Shown piece by piece: positions 39,420 to 47,442 of a stretch of 64,000 nucleotides of DNA. The stretch spans positions 372,001 through 436,000 of the forward strand of contig NZ_QPID01000002.1 of the NCBI RefSeq assembly GCF_003336225.1. The letters are read 5' to 3'. A program made the translations under genes and the position numbers. Positions within the stretch are counted from its first letter, which is position 1; each line of letters opens with the position of its first letter. The notes below the pieces were generated by a model. It was not told where the DNA came from and searched no databases. It saw only the letters and a list, made by a program, of their open reading frames with translations. Source of the DNA: Corallincola holothuriorum. GTDB taxonomy: Bacteria > Pseudomonadota > Gammaproteobacteria > Enterobacterales > Neiellaceae.

Positions 39420-40817
39420 TTGAAAACTATAAAAAAAATGGCCTTGTCAGCCTTGGTTGGTCTGGGCTTTTTCAGTGCCTCAGCCTCTGCCGAAGTTATC
39501 CTACATGCGTTTAACTGGAAGTACTCCGATGTTGCCGCTAGAGCACAAGAGATTGCCAACCTAGGTTATAAAAAAGTGTTGGTTTCACCCGCTTATAAGT
39601 CCTCCGGTGGCGAGTGGTGGTCTCGCTATCAGCCTCAGGATTATCGAGTGATTGATAACCCGCTGGGCGATACCCAGGCTTTTAAGGCGATGGTTAATGC
39701 CCTCAGTGCCAAGGGCGTTGCTGTGTATGCGGATATTATTTTCAATCACATGGCTAACGAAACCTGGAAACGTGAAGACCTCAACTACCCGGGCACTGAA
39801 GTGTTGAATAGCTATGCAGCCAACAGCAGCTATTACAATTCGCAGATCCTGTATGGTGATCTGGAGGATAATTTCTTTGGTGCGAATGACTTCCATCCTG
39901 AGGGGTGTATCTCCAACTATAACGATCCGGGCAATGTTCAATACTGGCGTTTGTGCGGAGGAGAGGATGACCGTGGCCTGCCAGATCTGGATCCCAACAA
40001 CTGGGTAGTTGCTCAGCAAAAAGCGTATTTGAATGCGCTTAAGGCATTGGGTGTTAAAGGCTTCCGTATTGATGCGGCAAAGCACATGACCAATTACCAT
40101 CTGAATGCGGTATTCACACCAGAAATCAAGTCAGGTATGCATGTCTTTGGCGAGATCATCACCACTGGCGGCGCGGGTAACGGTGACTATGACAACTTCC
40201 TTGGGCCGTATTTATACGACACTGACCATGCCGCGTACGATTTCCCACTGTTCGCGACACTTCGCGGCGCGTTGAATTTCGGTGGCAGCATGAGTGCGTT
40301 GGTTGATCCCGGTGCTTATGGTCAGGCGTTGGACGGCGGTCGTGCCATTACCTTTGCGATTACTCATGATATCCCGTTGAATGAAGGGTTTCGTTATCAG
40401 CTAATGGACGGCACCAATGAACATCTTGCGCATGCGTTTGTATTGGGGCGTGATGGTGGTACGCCGCTGATCTACTCAGACAATAACGAGAGTGGCGACA
40501 ATCGTTGGGTGAATTTCTATAAGCGTGGTGATATTCAGGGTATGTTGCGCTTCCACAATGGCGTGCAAGGCACAGGCATGCAGATCCTTAGCCACAATGA
40601 ATGTCATATCTTGTTCTCGCGTGGTAGCAAGGGGGTTGTTGGTATCAACAAGTGCAGTGGCGGACAAGATGCCTGGGCCGATGCTGGCAGCGCGGGTCTA
40701 TGGTGGAATACTAACTACCGCGATACCTTGGATGGATCTAGTGTTGAGCGCATCAGCAGTAATTGGCACAAGTTCTACCTGCCGCCGCGCAGCGCTAGAA
40801 TGTGGTTAAGAGACTAA
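39420..40817 (+). CDS. Secreted alpha-amylase (GH13)
   Basis: 465 residues. Endo-acting hydrolase of alpha-1,4-glucans such as starch and glycogen. Residues 1-24 are a signal peptide (ending SASASA-E). GH13 regions: I ADIIFNH, II GFRIDAAKH with nucleophile Asp218, III FGEI with acid/base Glu245, and IV ITHDIP with Asp317 (Thr where most members have Asn). Close marine relatives share KYSDVAxRAQEIA and SxAYKSSGGEWWxRYQP. The start is TTG 39420: AAAGGAAAG (39407-39415) precedes it, and a later ATG (39438) would strip the positive charges from the signal peptide. No carbohydrate-binding domain is present. Confidence 0.92.
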   Translation: MKTIKKMALSALVGLGFFSASASAEVILHAFNWKYSDVAARAQEIANLGYKKVLVSPAYKSSGGEWWSRYQPQDYRVIDNPLGDTQAFKAMVNALSAKGVAVYADIIFNHMANETWKREDLNYPGTEVLNSYAANSSYYNSQILYGDLEDNFFGANDFHPEGCISNYNDPGNVQYWRLCGGEDDRGLPDLDPNNWVVAQQKAYLNALKALGVKGFRIDAAKHMTNYHLNAVFTPEIKSGMHVFGEIITTGGAGNGDYDNFLGPYLYDTDHAAYDFPLFATLRGALNFGGSMSALVDPGAYGQALDGGRAITFAITHDIPLNEGFRYQLMDGTNEHLAHAFVLGRDGGTPLIYSDNNESGDNRWVNFYKRGDIQGMLRFHNGVQGTGMQILSHNECHILFSRGSKGVVGINKCSGGQDAWADAGSAGLWWNTNYRDTLDGSSVERISSNWHKFYLPPRSARMWLRD

Positions 40818-40833
40818 TTTTATTGACGTAGAT

Positions 40834-40859
40834 AAAGGCGGACATTTGTCCGCCTTTTT
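40834..40859 (+). terminator. Amylase terminator
   Basis: Perfect 10-bp arms AAAGGCGGAC/GTCCGCCTTT (40834-40843, 40848-40857) around ATTT, then TT; may also serve pilU from the other side. Confidence 0.85.
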
Positions 40860-40891
40860 GATTTTGTACGTCTGGTAACCGCAAACCGGGG

Positions 40892-42049
40892 CTAGAGCGG
40901 ATCCTCTTCATCTTCTTCGTTGGGGTCTTTTTCCATGGTCAGAGTTAGTCCTGACGAGGTGGTAGAGCCGTCTCCGGTATCATTGTTTGCCAGTTTGATC
41001 TTAAGCCGTAGGTTATTGGGAGAATCGGCATTTTTTAGAGCACTCTCTTCATCGATCTTTCCTGCCCGCTCCAGCTTGAACAGCGCACTATCGAATGTTT
41101 GCATCCCTAGGTTTTCTGACTTTTCCATGATCTCCTTGATGCTGGAAAAGTCGCCTTTTTGGATCAGCTCTTTAATGGTATGGCTGCCTATCAACACCTC
41201 TACTGCTGCGCAGCGCTTACCATCCACTGTAGGCACCAGGCGTTGTGACACAAAGGCTCGCAGGTTGTTGCCTAAATCGTTGAGGAGTTGCGGACGCCTC
41301 TCTTCTGGAAAGAAGTTGATGATACGATCAAGGGCTTGGTTGGAGTTGTTAGCGTGCAGGGTGGAGATTGCGAGGTGGCCGGTTTCGGCAAACGCTAAAG
41401 CATGTTCCATGGTTTCCCGGTCACGGATCTCACCAATCAGGATGACATCTGGCGCTTGGCGTAAGGTATTTTTAAGAGCTGCGTGAAAACTGCGGGTATC
41501 AACGCCGACTTCACGCTGATTAATAATGCTTTTTTTATGCCGGTGAACGTACTCAATAGGGTCTTCGATAGTGATGATATGACCACCAGAATTGCTGTTG
41601 CGCAGATCAATCAGCGCCGCAAGAGAGGTTGATTTACCCGAGCCTGTCCCACCAACAAACAGTACCAGACCGCGCTTCACCATAATCACTTCTTTCAATA
41701 CTTCTGGCAGAGCCAAAGCATCAAATTTGGGGATCTCTGCTTTGATATTTCGGGCGACAATGGATACCTCATTCCGTTGCTTGAATATATTGATCCGAAA
41801 ACGCCCGATATTGGACAGTGAGATCGCCAGGTTCATCTCAAGCTCGTGATTAAAGATCTCGCGCTGTTCCTCGTCCATGATGCCGTCAGCTATTTTAGCT
41901 ATCATGCCGGTGGTCAGGGGCTCCCTTGCCAGCGGTTTCAGAACCCCTTCAAACTTCGCGCAGGGGGGCGCACCAGTGCTTAAATACAGGTCGCTGCCAT
42001 CCTTTGCAGCGAGGATCTTGAGCATTGCATTTATGTTCATCAAATCCAT
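40892..42049 (-). CDS. pilU: Type IV pilus retraction ATPase PilU
   Basis: 385 residues. Hexameric AAA-type motor that works with PilT in pilus retraction. Walker A GGTGSGKST, Walker B IGEIRDRETM (Asp/Glu box), His box AETGHLAISTLHANN, and an acidic C-terminal tail (DPNEEDEEDPL) typical of PilU rather than PilT. Usually pilU follows pilT; here it stands alone next to the amylase gene on the other strand, and pilT is not in the window. A second Met four codons in could also be the start. Confidence 0.92.
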   Translation of the reverse strand: MDLMNINAMLKILAAKDGSDLYLSTGAPPCAKFEGVLKPLAREPLTTGMIAKIADGIMDEEQREIFNHELEMNLAISLSNIGRFRINIFKQRNEVSIVARNIKAEIPKFDALALPEVLKEVIMVKRGLVLFVGGTGSGKSTSLAALIDLRNSNSGGHIITIEDPIEYVHRHKKSIINQREVGVDTRSFHAALKNTLRQAPDVILIGEIRDRETMEHALAFAETGHLAISTLHANNSNQALDRIINFFPEERRPQLLNDLGNNLRAFVSQRLVPTVDGKRCAAVEVLIGSHTIKELIQKGDFSSIKEIMEKSENLGMQTFDSALFKLERAGKIDEESALKNADSPNNLRLKIKLANNDTGDGSTTSSGLTLTMEKDPNEEDEEDPL

Positions 42050-42151
42050 ATCGTTTCAATCTCAGTTCTACCGTGTCTTATTAAATGTAGACAGCATGAG
42101 AAAAGTCGCCGATAGATCAGAAGGGGATAGGATGGGCTGAAAAATGTGCTT

Positions 42152-42412
42152 TTAATTTTTTGTGTTGCTGAGGGGGAAGAGGTTACGGCTAATCACTCCC
42201 AGTGCGACCCCAAAAATAGCGCCGTAAAGATGTGCTTGAATCGCGATCTGCTCTGGCATCATGTCGTTGCTGCTCTGCAGTGGTCCTAACATCTGTTCCC
42301 AACCAATTTTGGCGATTACAAACAGCAGCACAAAGGCGCAAACGGATTGCGGCCAAACAGTTGGATCGCGGCGCAGGTCAGTAAGCGTGAGGATCTGGTT
42401 GAAGTACTGCAA
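42152..42412 (-). pseudogene. 5'-truncated rhombosortase (rhomboid protease) remnant
   Basis: The frame encodes about 75-80 residues that match the C-terminal third of rhombosortase-type rhomboids: a hydrophobic helix (SVCAFVLLFVIAKIGWEQ) and the last helix with the catalytic-region His in IQAHLYGAIFGVALG. The Ser-containing G-x-S-G helix and all N-terminal helices are missing. The homologous part starts near LTDLRRD (about 42385); before that the frame runs antisense into the nuclease gene. Rhombosortases cleave GlyGly-CTERM proteins in marine gammaproteobacteria, and the adjacent nuclease has such a tail. Seen: truncation. Inferred: deletion or misassembly at the shared 5' junction. Confidence 0.7.
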
Positions 42413-43660
42413 TCCACCCAGGAAGAGGTTCCGGCACTGGCAGGCGATGTGCGTATCGCAAGCTTTAATGCGTATCTGAATCGCAGTAGCGAAGGGCAGA
42501 TCCTGGAAGATGCGCTGGCCGGTGATGACCTGCAGATCGCCAATGTTGCCGAAATCATTCAGCGCGTTCGCCCTGATATTCTGCTGCTAAACGAGTTCGA
42601 CTATATCGCTGACGGTTCAGCCGTAGATGCGCTGAAGCAGAATTACCTAGAGGTGAGCCAGAACGGCGCCGATCCTATCGAATATCCCTACATGTTCCTG
42701 GCGGCATCTAATACCGGTATTGCCAGCGGCGTCGACCTGGATAACAACGGTGAAGTCGGTGGTCCGGGTGATGCCTTTGGCTTCGGTGAGTTCCCTGGCC
42801 AATACGGCATGGTGATCCTGTCTCGCTACCCGATCCAGACTGAAAACGTACGTACCTTCCAGAACTTCCTGTGGAAAGATATGCCGGATGCGATGCTGCC
42901 GGTAGACCCTGAAACAGGTGAGAGCTGGTACAGCGGGGAAGCTTTGGATGTATTCCGTCTTTCCTCTAAGAGCCATTGGGATGTGCCGATTGAAGTAGAT
43001 GGTGAAGTCATTCACGTGCTGGCCAGCCACCCCACACCGCCAGTTTTTGACGGTGAAGAAGACCGAAACGGCACCCGTAACCACGACGAAACGCGTTTCT
43101 GGCGAGACTATGTCGATGCCAGCCTGTCTGACTATATCTATGACGACAATGGCAACACAGGTGGCCTGGGCGAAAGTCAGCGCTTCGTGATTATGGGTGA
43201 TCTGAATGCCTCGTCGGTGGAAGGGGATGCCACAGGCGATCCTATTAGTCTGCTGACCGAAAGTGCGTATATTGATGGCACCATGGCGCCAATGAGCACG
43301 GGTGGCGAACAGAACGATGCAGGCAACGAAAATGCGCCGATGCATACCGCTGACTGGAAGATGCGTGCTGACTACGTGTTGCCGTCTATCTTCGGTTTCG
43401 AGATTGAGCATACCGCCGTATTCTGGCCTGGCCGTGCAGACGTGCTGTACCGTCTGGTAGGCCCCGGCGTGACCAGCTCGGATCACGGTTTGGTGTATGT
43501 GGATGCGACACTGACTGAGCGCTCTGATAACAGTGGCACGCCTAGCTCTGACAGCGATGATGACGATGACGGCCTGTTCCGTTCAACCGGCTACGGCATG
43601 ATCCTCTTCGCCATGCTGGCTGGATTCTGTCGCCGAGTGTCTGCTCAGGTTAAGCGTTAA
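42347..43660 (+). CDS. Secreted endonuclease/exonuclease/phosphatase, 5'-truncated, GlyGly-CTERM-like tail
   Basis: About 437 residues in the longest frame (TTG 42347). From DVRIASFNAYLNR the sequence is an EEP-fold nuclease (ExeM-like): IIQRVRPDILLLNEFDY, GQYGMVILSRYPI, ILASHPTPPVFDG, GDLNASSVEGD and TSSDHGLVYVDA, with the metal and His/Asp catalytic residues present. The C-terminus is Ser/Asp-rich (DSDDDDDG), then GYG, a hydrophobic helix and CRR, a GlyGly-CTERM-like sorting signal. No signal peptide is present: the first 15 or so codons lie on the antisense of the rhombosortase remnant. The original N-terminus seems lost, so the protein is unlikely to be secreted as encoded. Confidence 0.75.
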   Translation: MRPNSWIAAQVSKREDLVEVLQSTQEEVPALAGDVRIASFNAYLNRSSEGQILEDALAGDDLQIANVAEIIQRVRPDILLLNEFDYIADGSAVDALKQNYLEVSQNGADPIEYPYMFLAASNTGIASGVDLDNNGEVGGPGDAFGFGEFPGQYGMVILSRYPIQTENVRTFQNFLWKDMPDAMLPVDPETGESWYSGEALDVFRLSSKSHWDVPIEVDGEVIHVLASHPTPPVFDGEEDRNGTRNHDETRFWRDYVDASLSDYIYDDNGNTGGLGESQRFVIMGDLNASSVEGDATGDPISLLTESAYIDGTMAPMSTGGEQNDAGNENAPMHTADWKMRADYVLPSIFGFEIEHTAVFWPGRADVLYRLVGPGVTSSDHGLVYVDATLTERSDNSGTPSSDSDDDDDGLFRSTGYGMILFAMLAGFCRRVSAQVKR

Positions 43661-43694
43661 TAAACTGAATTCACCGAAGTTAAGCTTTAATGAG

Positions 43695-43719
43695 AAAAGG
43701 GCGCTTCGGCGCCCTTTTT
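43695..43719. terminator. Bidirectional terminator
   Basis: 10-bp arms AAAAGGGCGC/GCGCCCTTTT around a TTCG tetraloop; lies between the nuclease and the convergent thioredoxin-fold gene. Confidence 0.9.
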
Positions 43720-43735
43720 ATTGGTTATAAACTGC

Positions 43736-44536
43736 CTATTTCTTTTTTAGGCTTATATATAGCGCAAGTCTTTCGGTAATATCCGGATTAAAAATATCAG
43801 GTATTATTTGATTGCCTGAAGCGACCAACTTGCATTTCATTTTGGCCTGCTTTGGCTGGTATTTTTTGCAGTCATCCATCGCCGCCAAATCCGCTTCTTC
43901 CTGAGAGGCCTCGCTTCTGCCTTCGCCAAACTTAAACTTATAACCCGATACCGTCATGGCAAGAGCTTTGTATCCACGGGCCCCTCCATATCGGTAGAAT
44001 GTGACGGCACTATGAAACTGCATGGCTGCAAGGTCCGGCTCACTTTTTACTGTGTGAAAAACTGAGCCGGTAGTGTTTTGGATGTTCCATTTGCCAAACT
44101 TCCAGAAATTCTCTGCGTCTTTTTCGGTTCCAAAGCTCCCTGAATGCATATTTGCAAACTGTTTGTCGTAGTAGACGTAAAATGCCGGAAGTCCGGAAAT
44201 AAAGAATTTTTGCTTTAGTTCCGGGTAGTCGTTTATCTCTCTCAGGCTGTTAAAACCAACATAGATATGGCGATAGCCAAGATCGAACTGATCAGTCATC
44301 CCTTCGAGCATCTTTTGTGAGTTAGCGCAGTAAACACAGCCTTTGCCATCTAATCCCATGAATATATAGAGCGGTGACTTTTCTGACTCCTCATCCAGAT
44401 GTGCCATCACTTCACCAGGGTTGACCCGGGTGAAAATACCGCTGGTAACTAAGGGGTTAGTTTCTGGCTGGTTGTCTGCTGCGAAGGTTTGAAAAACACA
44501 GGATAGAAGTAGGGGGGTAAAGAGAAATCGAATCAT
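43736..44536 (-). CDS. Exported thioredoxin-fold protein with C-x2-C
   Basis: 266 residues. Signal peptide about 1-19 (TFAA). A thioredoxin-like domain (about 30-155) has C67-V-Y-C70 in GKGCVYCANS, then YVGF and GLPAFYVYY (cis-Pro-like), matching periplasmic thiol:disulphide proteins. Residues about 165-250 form a second region with paired cysteines (MDDCKKYQ, MKCKLVASG) that resembles DUF4189-type periplasmic modules. The partner substrate is unknown. ATG 44536 has AAAGGA upstream; a longer frame starts at 44581. It stands alone, convergent with the nuclease. Confidence 0.65.
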   Translation of the reverse strand: MIRFLFTPLLLSCVFQTFAADNQPETNPLVTSGIFTRVNPGEVMAHLDEESEKSPLYIFMGLDGKGCVYCANSQKMLEGMTDQFDLGYRHIYVGFNSLREINDYPELKQKFFISGLPAFYVYYDKQFANMHSGSFGTEKDAENFWKFGKWNIQNTTGSVFHTVKSEPDLAAMQFHSAVTFYRYGGARGYKALAMTVSGYKFKFGEGRSEASQEEADLAAMDDCKKYQPKQAKMKCKLVASGNQIIPDIFNPDITERLALYISLKKK

Positions 44537-44804
44537 TGAAAAGTCCTTTGGGGTGATAACTAATGGCGTTCCTCGCTGCATTAGTGTGGCAAAACATAGT
44601 TGAACTTATGTTGTTCTCAGGCAAACAAGATTAAAGATTATCAGTTTAAGTTCAACCGCTAAAACAGATCCTAGTTATTGCTAACCAATACTTACCGTTG
44701 TAGCCAAAAATACGTGTAGCGTTTTGTTACGTTTCTTAATCACTCGTTGGGCAGGCTATCGGTATTCTGATCGCGAACCAGATGAGTGATATCGAAGGAT
44801 TAGA

Positions 44805-45809
44805 ATGAAAACTCTCAGCCTGACATTTTTGGTGCAGATAATGGCCTTACTACTTACCGCCTGCAGTGCCCCACCCAAATTGGATGCACGCATTGAAATC
44901 ACTGCGGACCAACGCAACTCTGAAACCGATTTTCCAAATTCTGTAAAACCCTTGCTGGAAAAAGAGTGGGCAGATGGTAAGCAGGCGTGTTCTGCTGCGC
45001 CTTACAGCGCGATTGATGTCTATCAGCACAGTGCCACCAGTTATATCCTTCGGGTCAACAAGTGCATCAGCTTTGAAGCGCCGTTTGTTTATTTGCTGAT
45101 AGGTGAAGAGAAAGTGCTAGTGGTGGATACTGGCCCTAGCGATGACACTGATTTATTGCCCCTGTATCAAACGGTTAAACAACTGGTGTCTGAACACTCA
45201 GAGGGCGAGTCGAAGCCATGGCTGGTGATTCATTCCCATAGTCATAGCGATCATTATGCTGGAGATGCTCAGTTTGAAGGAGTGTCAGAGGTGACTTTGG
45301 TATCTCCCAAAGCTAAACCCATGACCCAGTTCTTTGGTTTTGATAGCTGGCCGCAGGGCGAGGCCAATATCGAGTTGGGGAGTCGGAATCTGGCGGTATT
45401 CCCGATACCGGGCCACCAGGAAGAATCCATCGCCATCTATGATCCACAAACCCAGTGGCTGCTGACTGGTGATACCGTTTATCCCGGTTTGATCTATGTA
45501 AAGCACTGGCAGGATTATCGCGACAGTGTGCATCGGCTGTATCAGTTCACTCAAACCCATCCAGTCAGCGCTGTATTGGGCGCACATATAGAAATGACCA
45601 CCACGCCTGGGCTGTACTACCCAATCGGCACCTTGTATCAGCCCAATGAACTACCGCTACCATTAAGTGTTCAAGACCTAGCACTATTAGATAAACAGCT
45701 GCAAAGCACAGCGCAGCCGAGTGAAATTACTTTTGACCGCTTTGTTGTCATGCCTATGACTGAGTTGCAGATACAGCTAAGCAATAGCGCCCGGCTGCTG
45801 AGTCAGTGA
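44805..45809 (+). CDS. Metallo-beta-lactamase-fold lipoprotein
   Basis: 334 residues. A lipoprotein signal with lipobox LLTACS (Cys20) suggests attachment in the envelope. The MBL motif H-S-H-S-D-H (within VIHSHSHSDHYAGD), then GHQEESIAIYD, TGDTVYPG and the final GAHIEM supply the metal ligands. This fold covers beta-lactamases, lactonases, glyoxalase II and RNases; the gene cannot be assigned to any of them by sequence. The N-terminal LDARIEITADQRN segment is unusual. Monocistronic; the SYLF gene starts 140 bases later. Confidence 0.8.
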   Translation: MKTLSLTFLVQIMALLLTACSAPPKLDARIEITADQRNSETDFPNSVKPLLEKEWADGKQACSAAPYSAIDVYQHSATSYILRVNKCISFEAPFVYLLIGEEKVLVVDTGPSDDTDLLPLYQTVKQLVSEHSEGESKPWLVIHSHSHSDHYAGDAQFEGVSEVTLVSPKAKPMTQFFGFDSWPQGEANIELGSRNLAVFPIPGHQEESIAIYDPQTQWLLTGDTVYPGLIYVKHWQDYRDSVHRLYQFTQTHPVSAVLGAHIEMTTTPGLYYPIGTLYQPNELPLPLSVQDLALLDKQLQSTAQPSEITFDRFVVMPMTELQIQLSNSARLLSQ

Positions 45810-45952
45810 CCTTGTGAGATTGTGTTCGATAAAAAATTAGCAAGTCGTTGCTACTGAATTTCTTTGAGTAGAGTTAAGGAGATACTCAATTTTTGACTAT
45901 GCTTTTTGCAAGAGTCTGTCTCTTAACTTAAATCCCGATAAAAGGTGAAGCA

Positions 45953-46504
45953 ATGAATAAAGTACTTTCAATATTGATAGCTATGGTTCTTGTGGGATGT
46001 TCTGCAAAAGGTTCAAACCCCTCAGAGCAGCGAGCGGAGATTCAAAAAATGAATCAGGAAGTTATCAGCGCCGTATACAAACAGGAACCTGCGGCGAAGA
46101 AACTTATGGGTTCTGCTGCGGGTTACGCTACTTTTTCAAATGCTCAAGTCAACGTGATTTTTGTCGCTGGTGGTGGTGGCTACGGCATGGCTAAAAACAA
46201 TTCGACTGGGAAAGTCACCTATATGGAGATGGGCGAGGGCGGTATTGGCCTTGGCCTAGGCGCTAAGGATTACCGAGTGTTGTTTGTTTTCCATACTCAG
46301 AAAGCCTTGAACTCATTTATTGATGATGGCTGGGTTTTTGGTGGTGAAGCTGATGCCGCAGCAAAGACTAAAGATAAGGGGGGCGAAGCCAGCGGTGGTG
46401 CAAAATTTGGTGATGTTACCGTGTACCAGCTGACAGAGGCGGGATTAGCAATTCAGGCTACGGCAAAAGGCGCAAAATACTGGAAAAGTGATGAGTTAAA
46501 TTAG
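45953..46504 (+). CDS. SYLF (YSC84-like) domain lipoprotein
   Basis: 183 residues. Lipoprotein signal with LVGCSAKG (Cys16). The rest is a SYLF-type domain: AAGYATFSNAQVNVIFVAGGGGYGMA, GEGGIGLGLGAKDYRVLFVF, and the end VTVYQLTEAGLAIQATAKGAKYWK. In eukaryotes the SYLF domain binds phosphoinositides; bacterial lipoproteins of this type (such as those near Las17-binding homologues) have no settled role, and lipid binding is inferred. It has AAAGGTGAA just before the ATG. A large hairpin lies 27 bases downstream. Confidence 0.82.
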   Translation: MNKVLSILIAMVLVGCSAKGSNPSEQRAEIQKMNQEVISAVYKQEPAAKKLMGSAAGYATFSNAQVNVIFVAGGGGYGMAKNNSTGKVTYMEMGEGGIGLGLGAKDYRVLFVFHTQKALNSFIDDGWVFGGEADAAAKTKDKGGEASGGAKFGDVTVYQLTEAGLAIQATAKGAKYWKSDELN

Positions 46505-46530
46505 GGGCACTATTTGTCCTGTTTTATGCG

Positions 46531-46568
46531 ACGACTTAGCCTCGCTTAATCGGTTGAGGTTAAGTCGT
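46531..46568 (+). repeat. 13-bp inverted repeat downstream of the SYLF gene
   Basis: Arms 46531-46543 and 46556-46568 pair over 13 bases with one G-U, loop of 12 bases. No T-tract follows, so it is not a classic terminator; it may stabilise the mRNA end or be a recognition site. Confidence 0.5.
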
Positions 46569-46612
46569 TGAATATAGATGTCAGAGTTATGTTTTGTGAT
46601 TGCGCTCGTTAA

Positions 46613-46668
46613 TTGATCTGCATCAATTGATTTAGATCAAGAGCTCCACCTGTTAGCCGCTAGATAAT
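46613..46668 (+). promoter_or_regulatory. Two tandem FNR boxes and -10 box of ompW
   Basis: TTGAT-CTGC-ATCAA (46613-46626) and TTGAT-TTAG-ATCAA (46627-46640) both match the FNR consensus TTGAT-N4-ATCAA at all ten bases and abut each other. GATAAT (46663-46668) fits a -10 box; with its end at -7, transcription starts at 46675 and the second box is centred at -41.5, the class II activation position. Confidence 0.75.
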
Positions 46669-46699
46669 TTCATCGAAATAACAACAAGTGGTTAACACG

Positions 46700-47377
46700 A
46701 TGAAAACAAAAATAGCGTCTTCTGTTCTCTGCGGTTTAGTTCTCATGTCCCCTCTTGCGGCACAAGCTCACCAGGCGGGAGACTGGTTAGTACGCGGCGG
46801 TATCATTAATGTCTCACCTGATGATAGTTCCGGTAATGTCTATGTCGATGGCTTGGGGTCAACCGATATGGGGATCGGGGTAGATGATGATACCCAGATC
46901 GGTCTTAACTTCGCCTATATGTTTACCGACAATATTGCCGTTGAACTGCTGGCGGCAACGCCATTTACCCATGATGTTGATCTGGAAAAGTCGCAGTTAG
47001 GGTTGGGCGATGGCAAGCTGGCTGAAGTCAGTCATCTACCACCGACGCTTTCTGTGCAGTATTTCTTTGGTACTAGCGAGTCGGTGTTCCGCCCTTATGT
47101 GGGGGTCGGCCTCAACTACACCGTATTCTTCGATGAAGAGTTTAGTGGCAGTCGTAAAGAGCAGGGGTTCAGCGACTTGGATCTGGATAGCTCTTTCGGT
47201 TGGTCGGCACAGCTGGGCGCTGATTATTCGATCAATAAAGATTGGTTCGTCAATGCGCAGGTGCGCTATATCGATATCAGTACGGATGCCGACTTTAAAG
47301 TGGGCGGCGCTAAAAGCAGTGTGAGTGTCGACATTGACCCTTGGGTTTATATGGCCAGTGTCGGTTATCGATTCTAA
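46700..47377 (+). CDS. ompW: Outer-membrane protein OmpW
   Basis: 225 residues (E. coli 212). Eight-stranded outer-membrane barrel thought to take up small hydrophobic or anionic molecules. Signal peptide about 1-24 (PLAAQA-HQAG). Family features: WLVRGGIINVSPDDSS at the mature start, the NFAYMFTDNIAVELLAATPFTHD block, LPPTLSVQYFFG and a C-terminal strand ending YRF. ATG 46700 gives the normal signal peptide; GTG 46688 is possible but adds nothing recognisable. The upstream region has two perfect FNR boxes. In E. coli ompW is also FNR-controlled and linked to respiration. Confidence 0.92.
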   Translation: MKTKIASSVLCGLVLMSPLAAQAHQAGDWLVRGGIINVSPDDSSGNVYVDGLGSTDMGIGVDDDTQIGLNFAYMFTDNIAVELLAATPFTHDVDLEKSQLGLGDGKLAEVSHLPPTLSVQYFFGTSESVFRPYVGVGLNYTVFFDEEFSGSRKEQGFSDLDLDSSFGWSAQLGADYSINKDWFVNAQVRYIDISTDADFKVGGAKSSVSVDIDPWVYMASVGYRF

Positions 47378-47400
47378 TGGGCGAATACAGAGTAAAAGAG

Positions 47401-47422
47401 CGGGCTGGTTAGCCCGTTTTTT
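47401..47422 (+). terminator. ompW terminator
   Basis: 6-bp arms CGGGCT/AGCCCG around GGTT, followed by TTTTTT. Confidence 0.85.
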
Positions 47423-47442
47423 GTTGTGATCACCCATTGAAG

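Noticed and set aside
42647-43486. 279-residue minus-strand frame opposite the nuclease
   Set aside because: Antisense shadow of the EEP nuclease, whose conserved motifs are on the plus strand.
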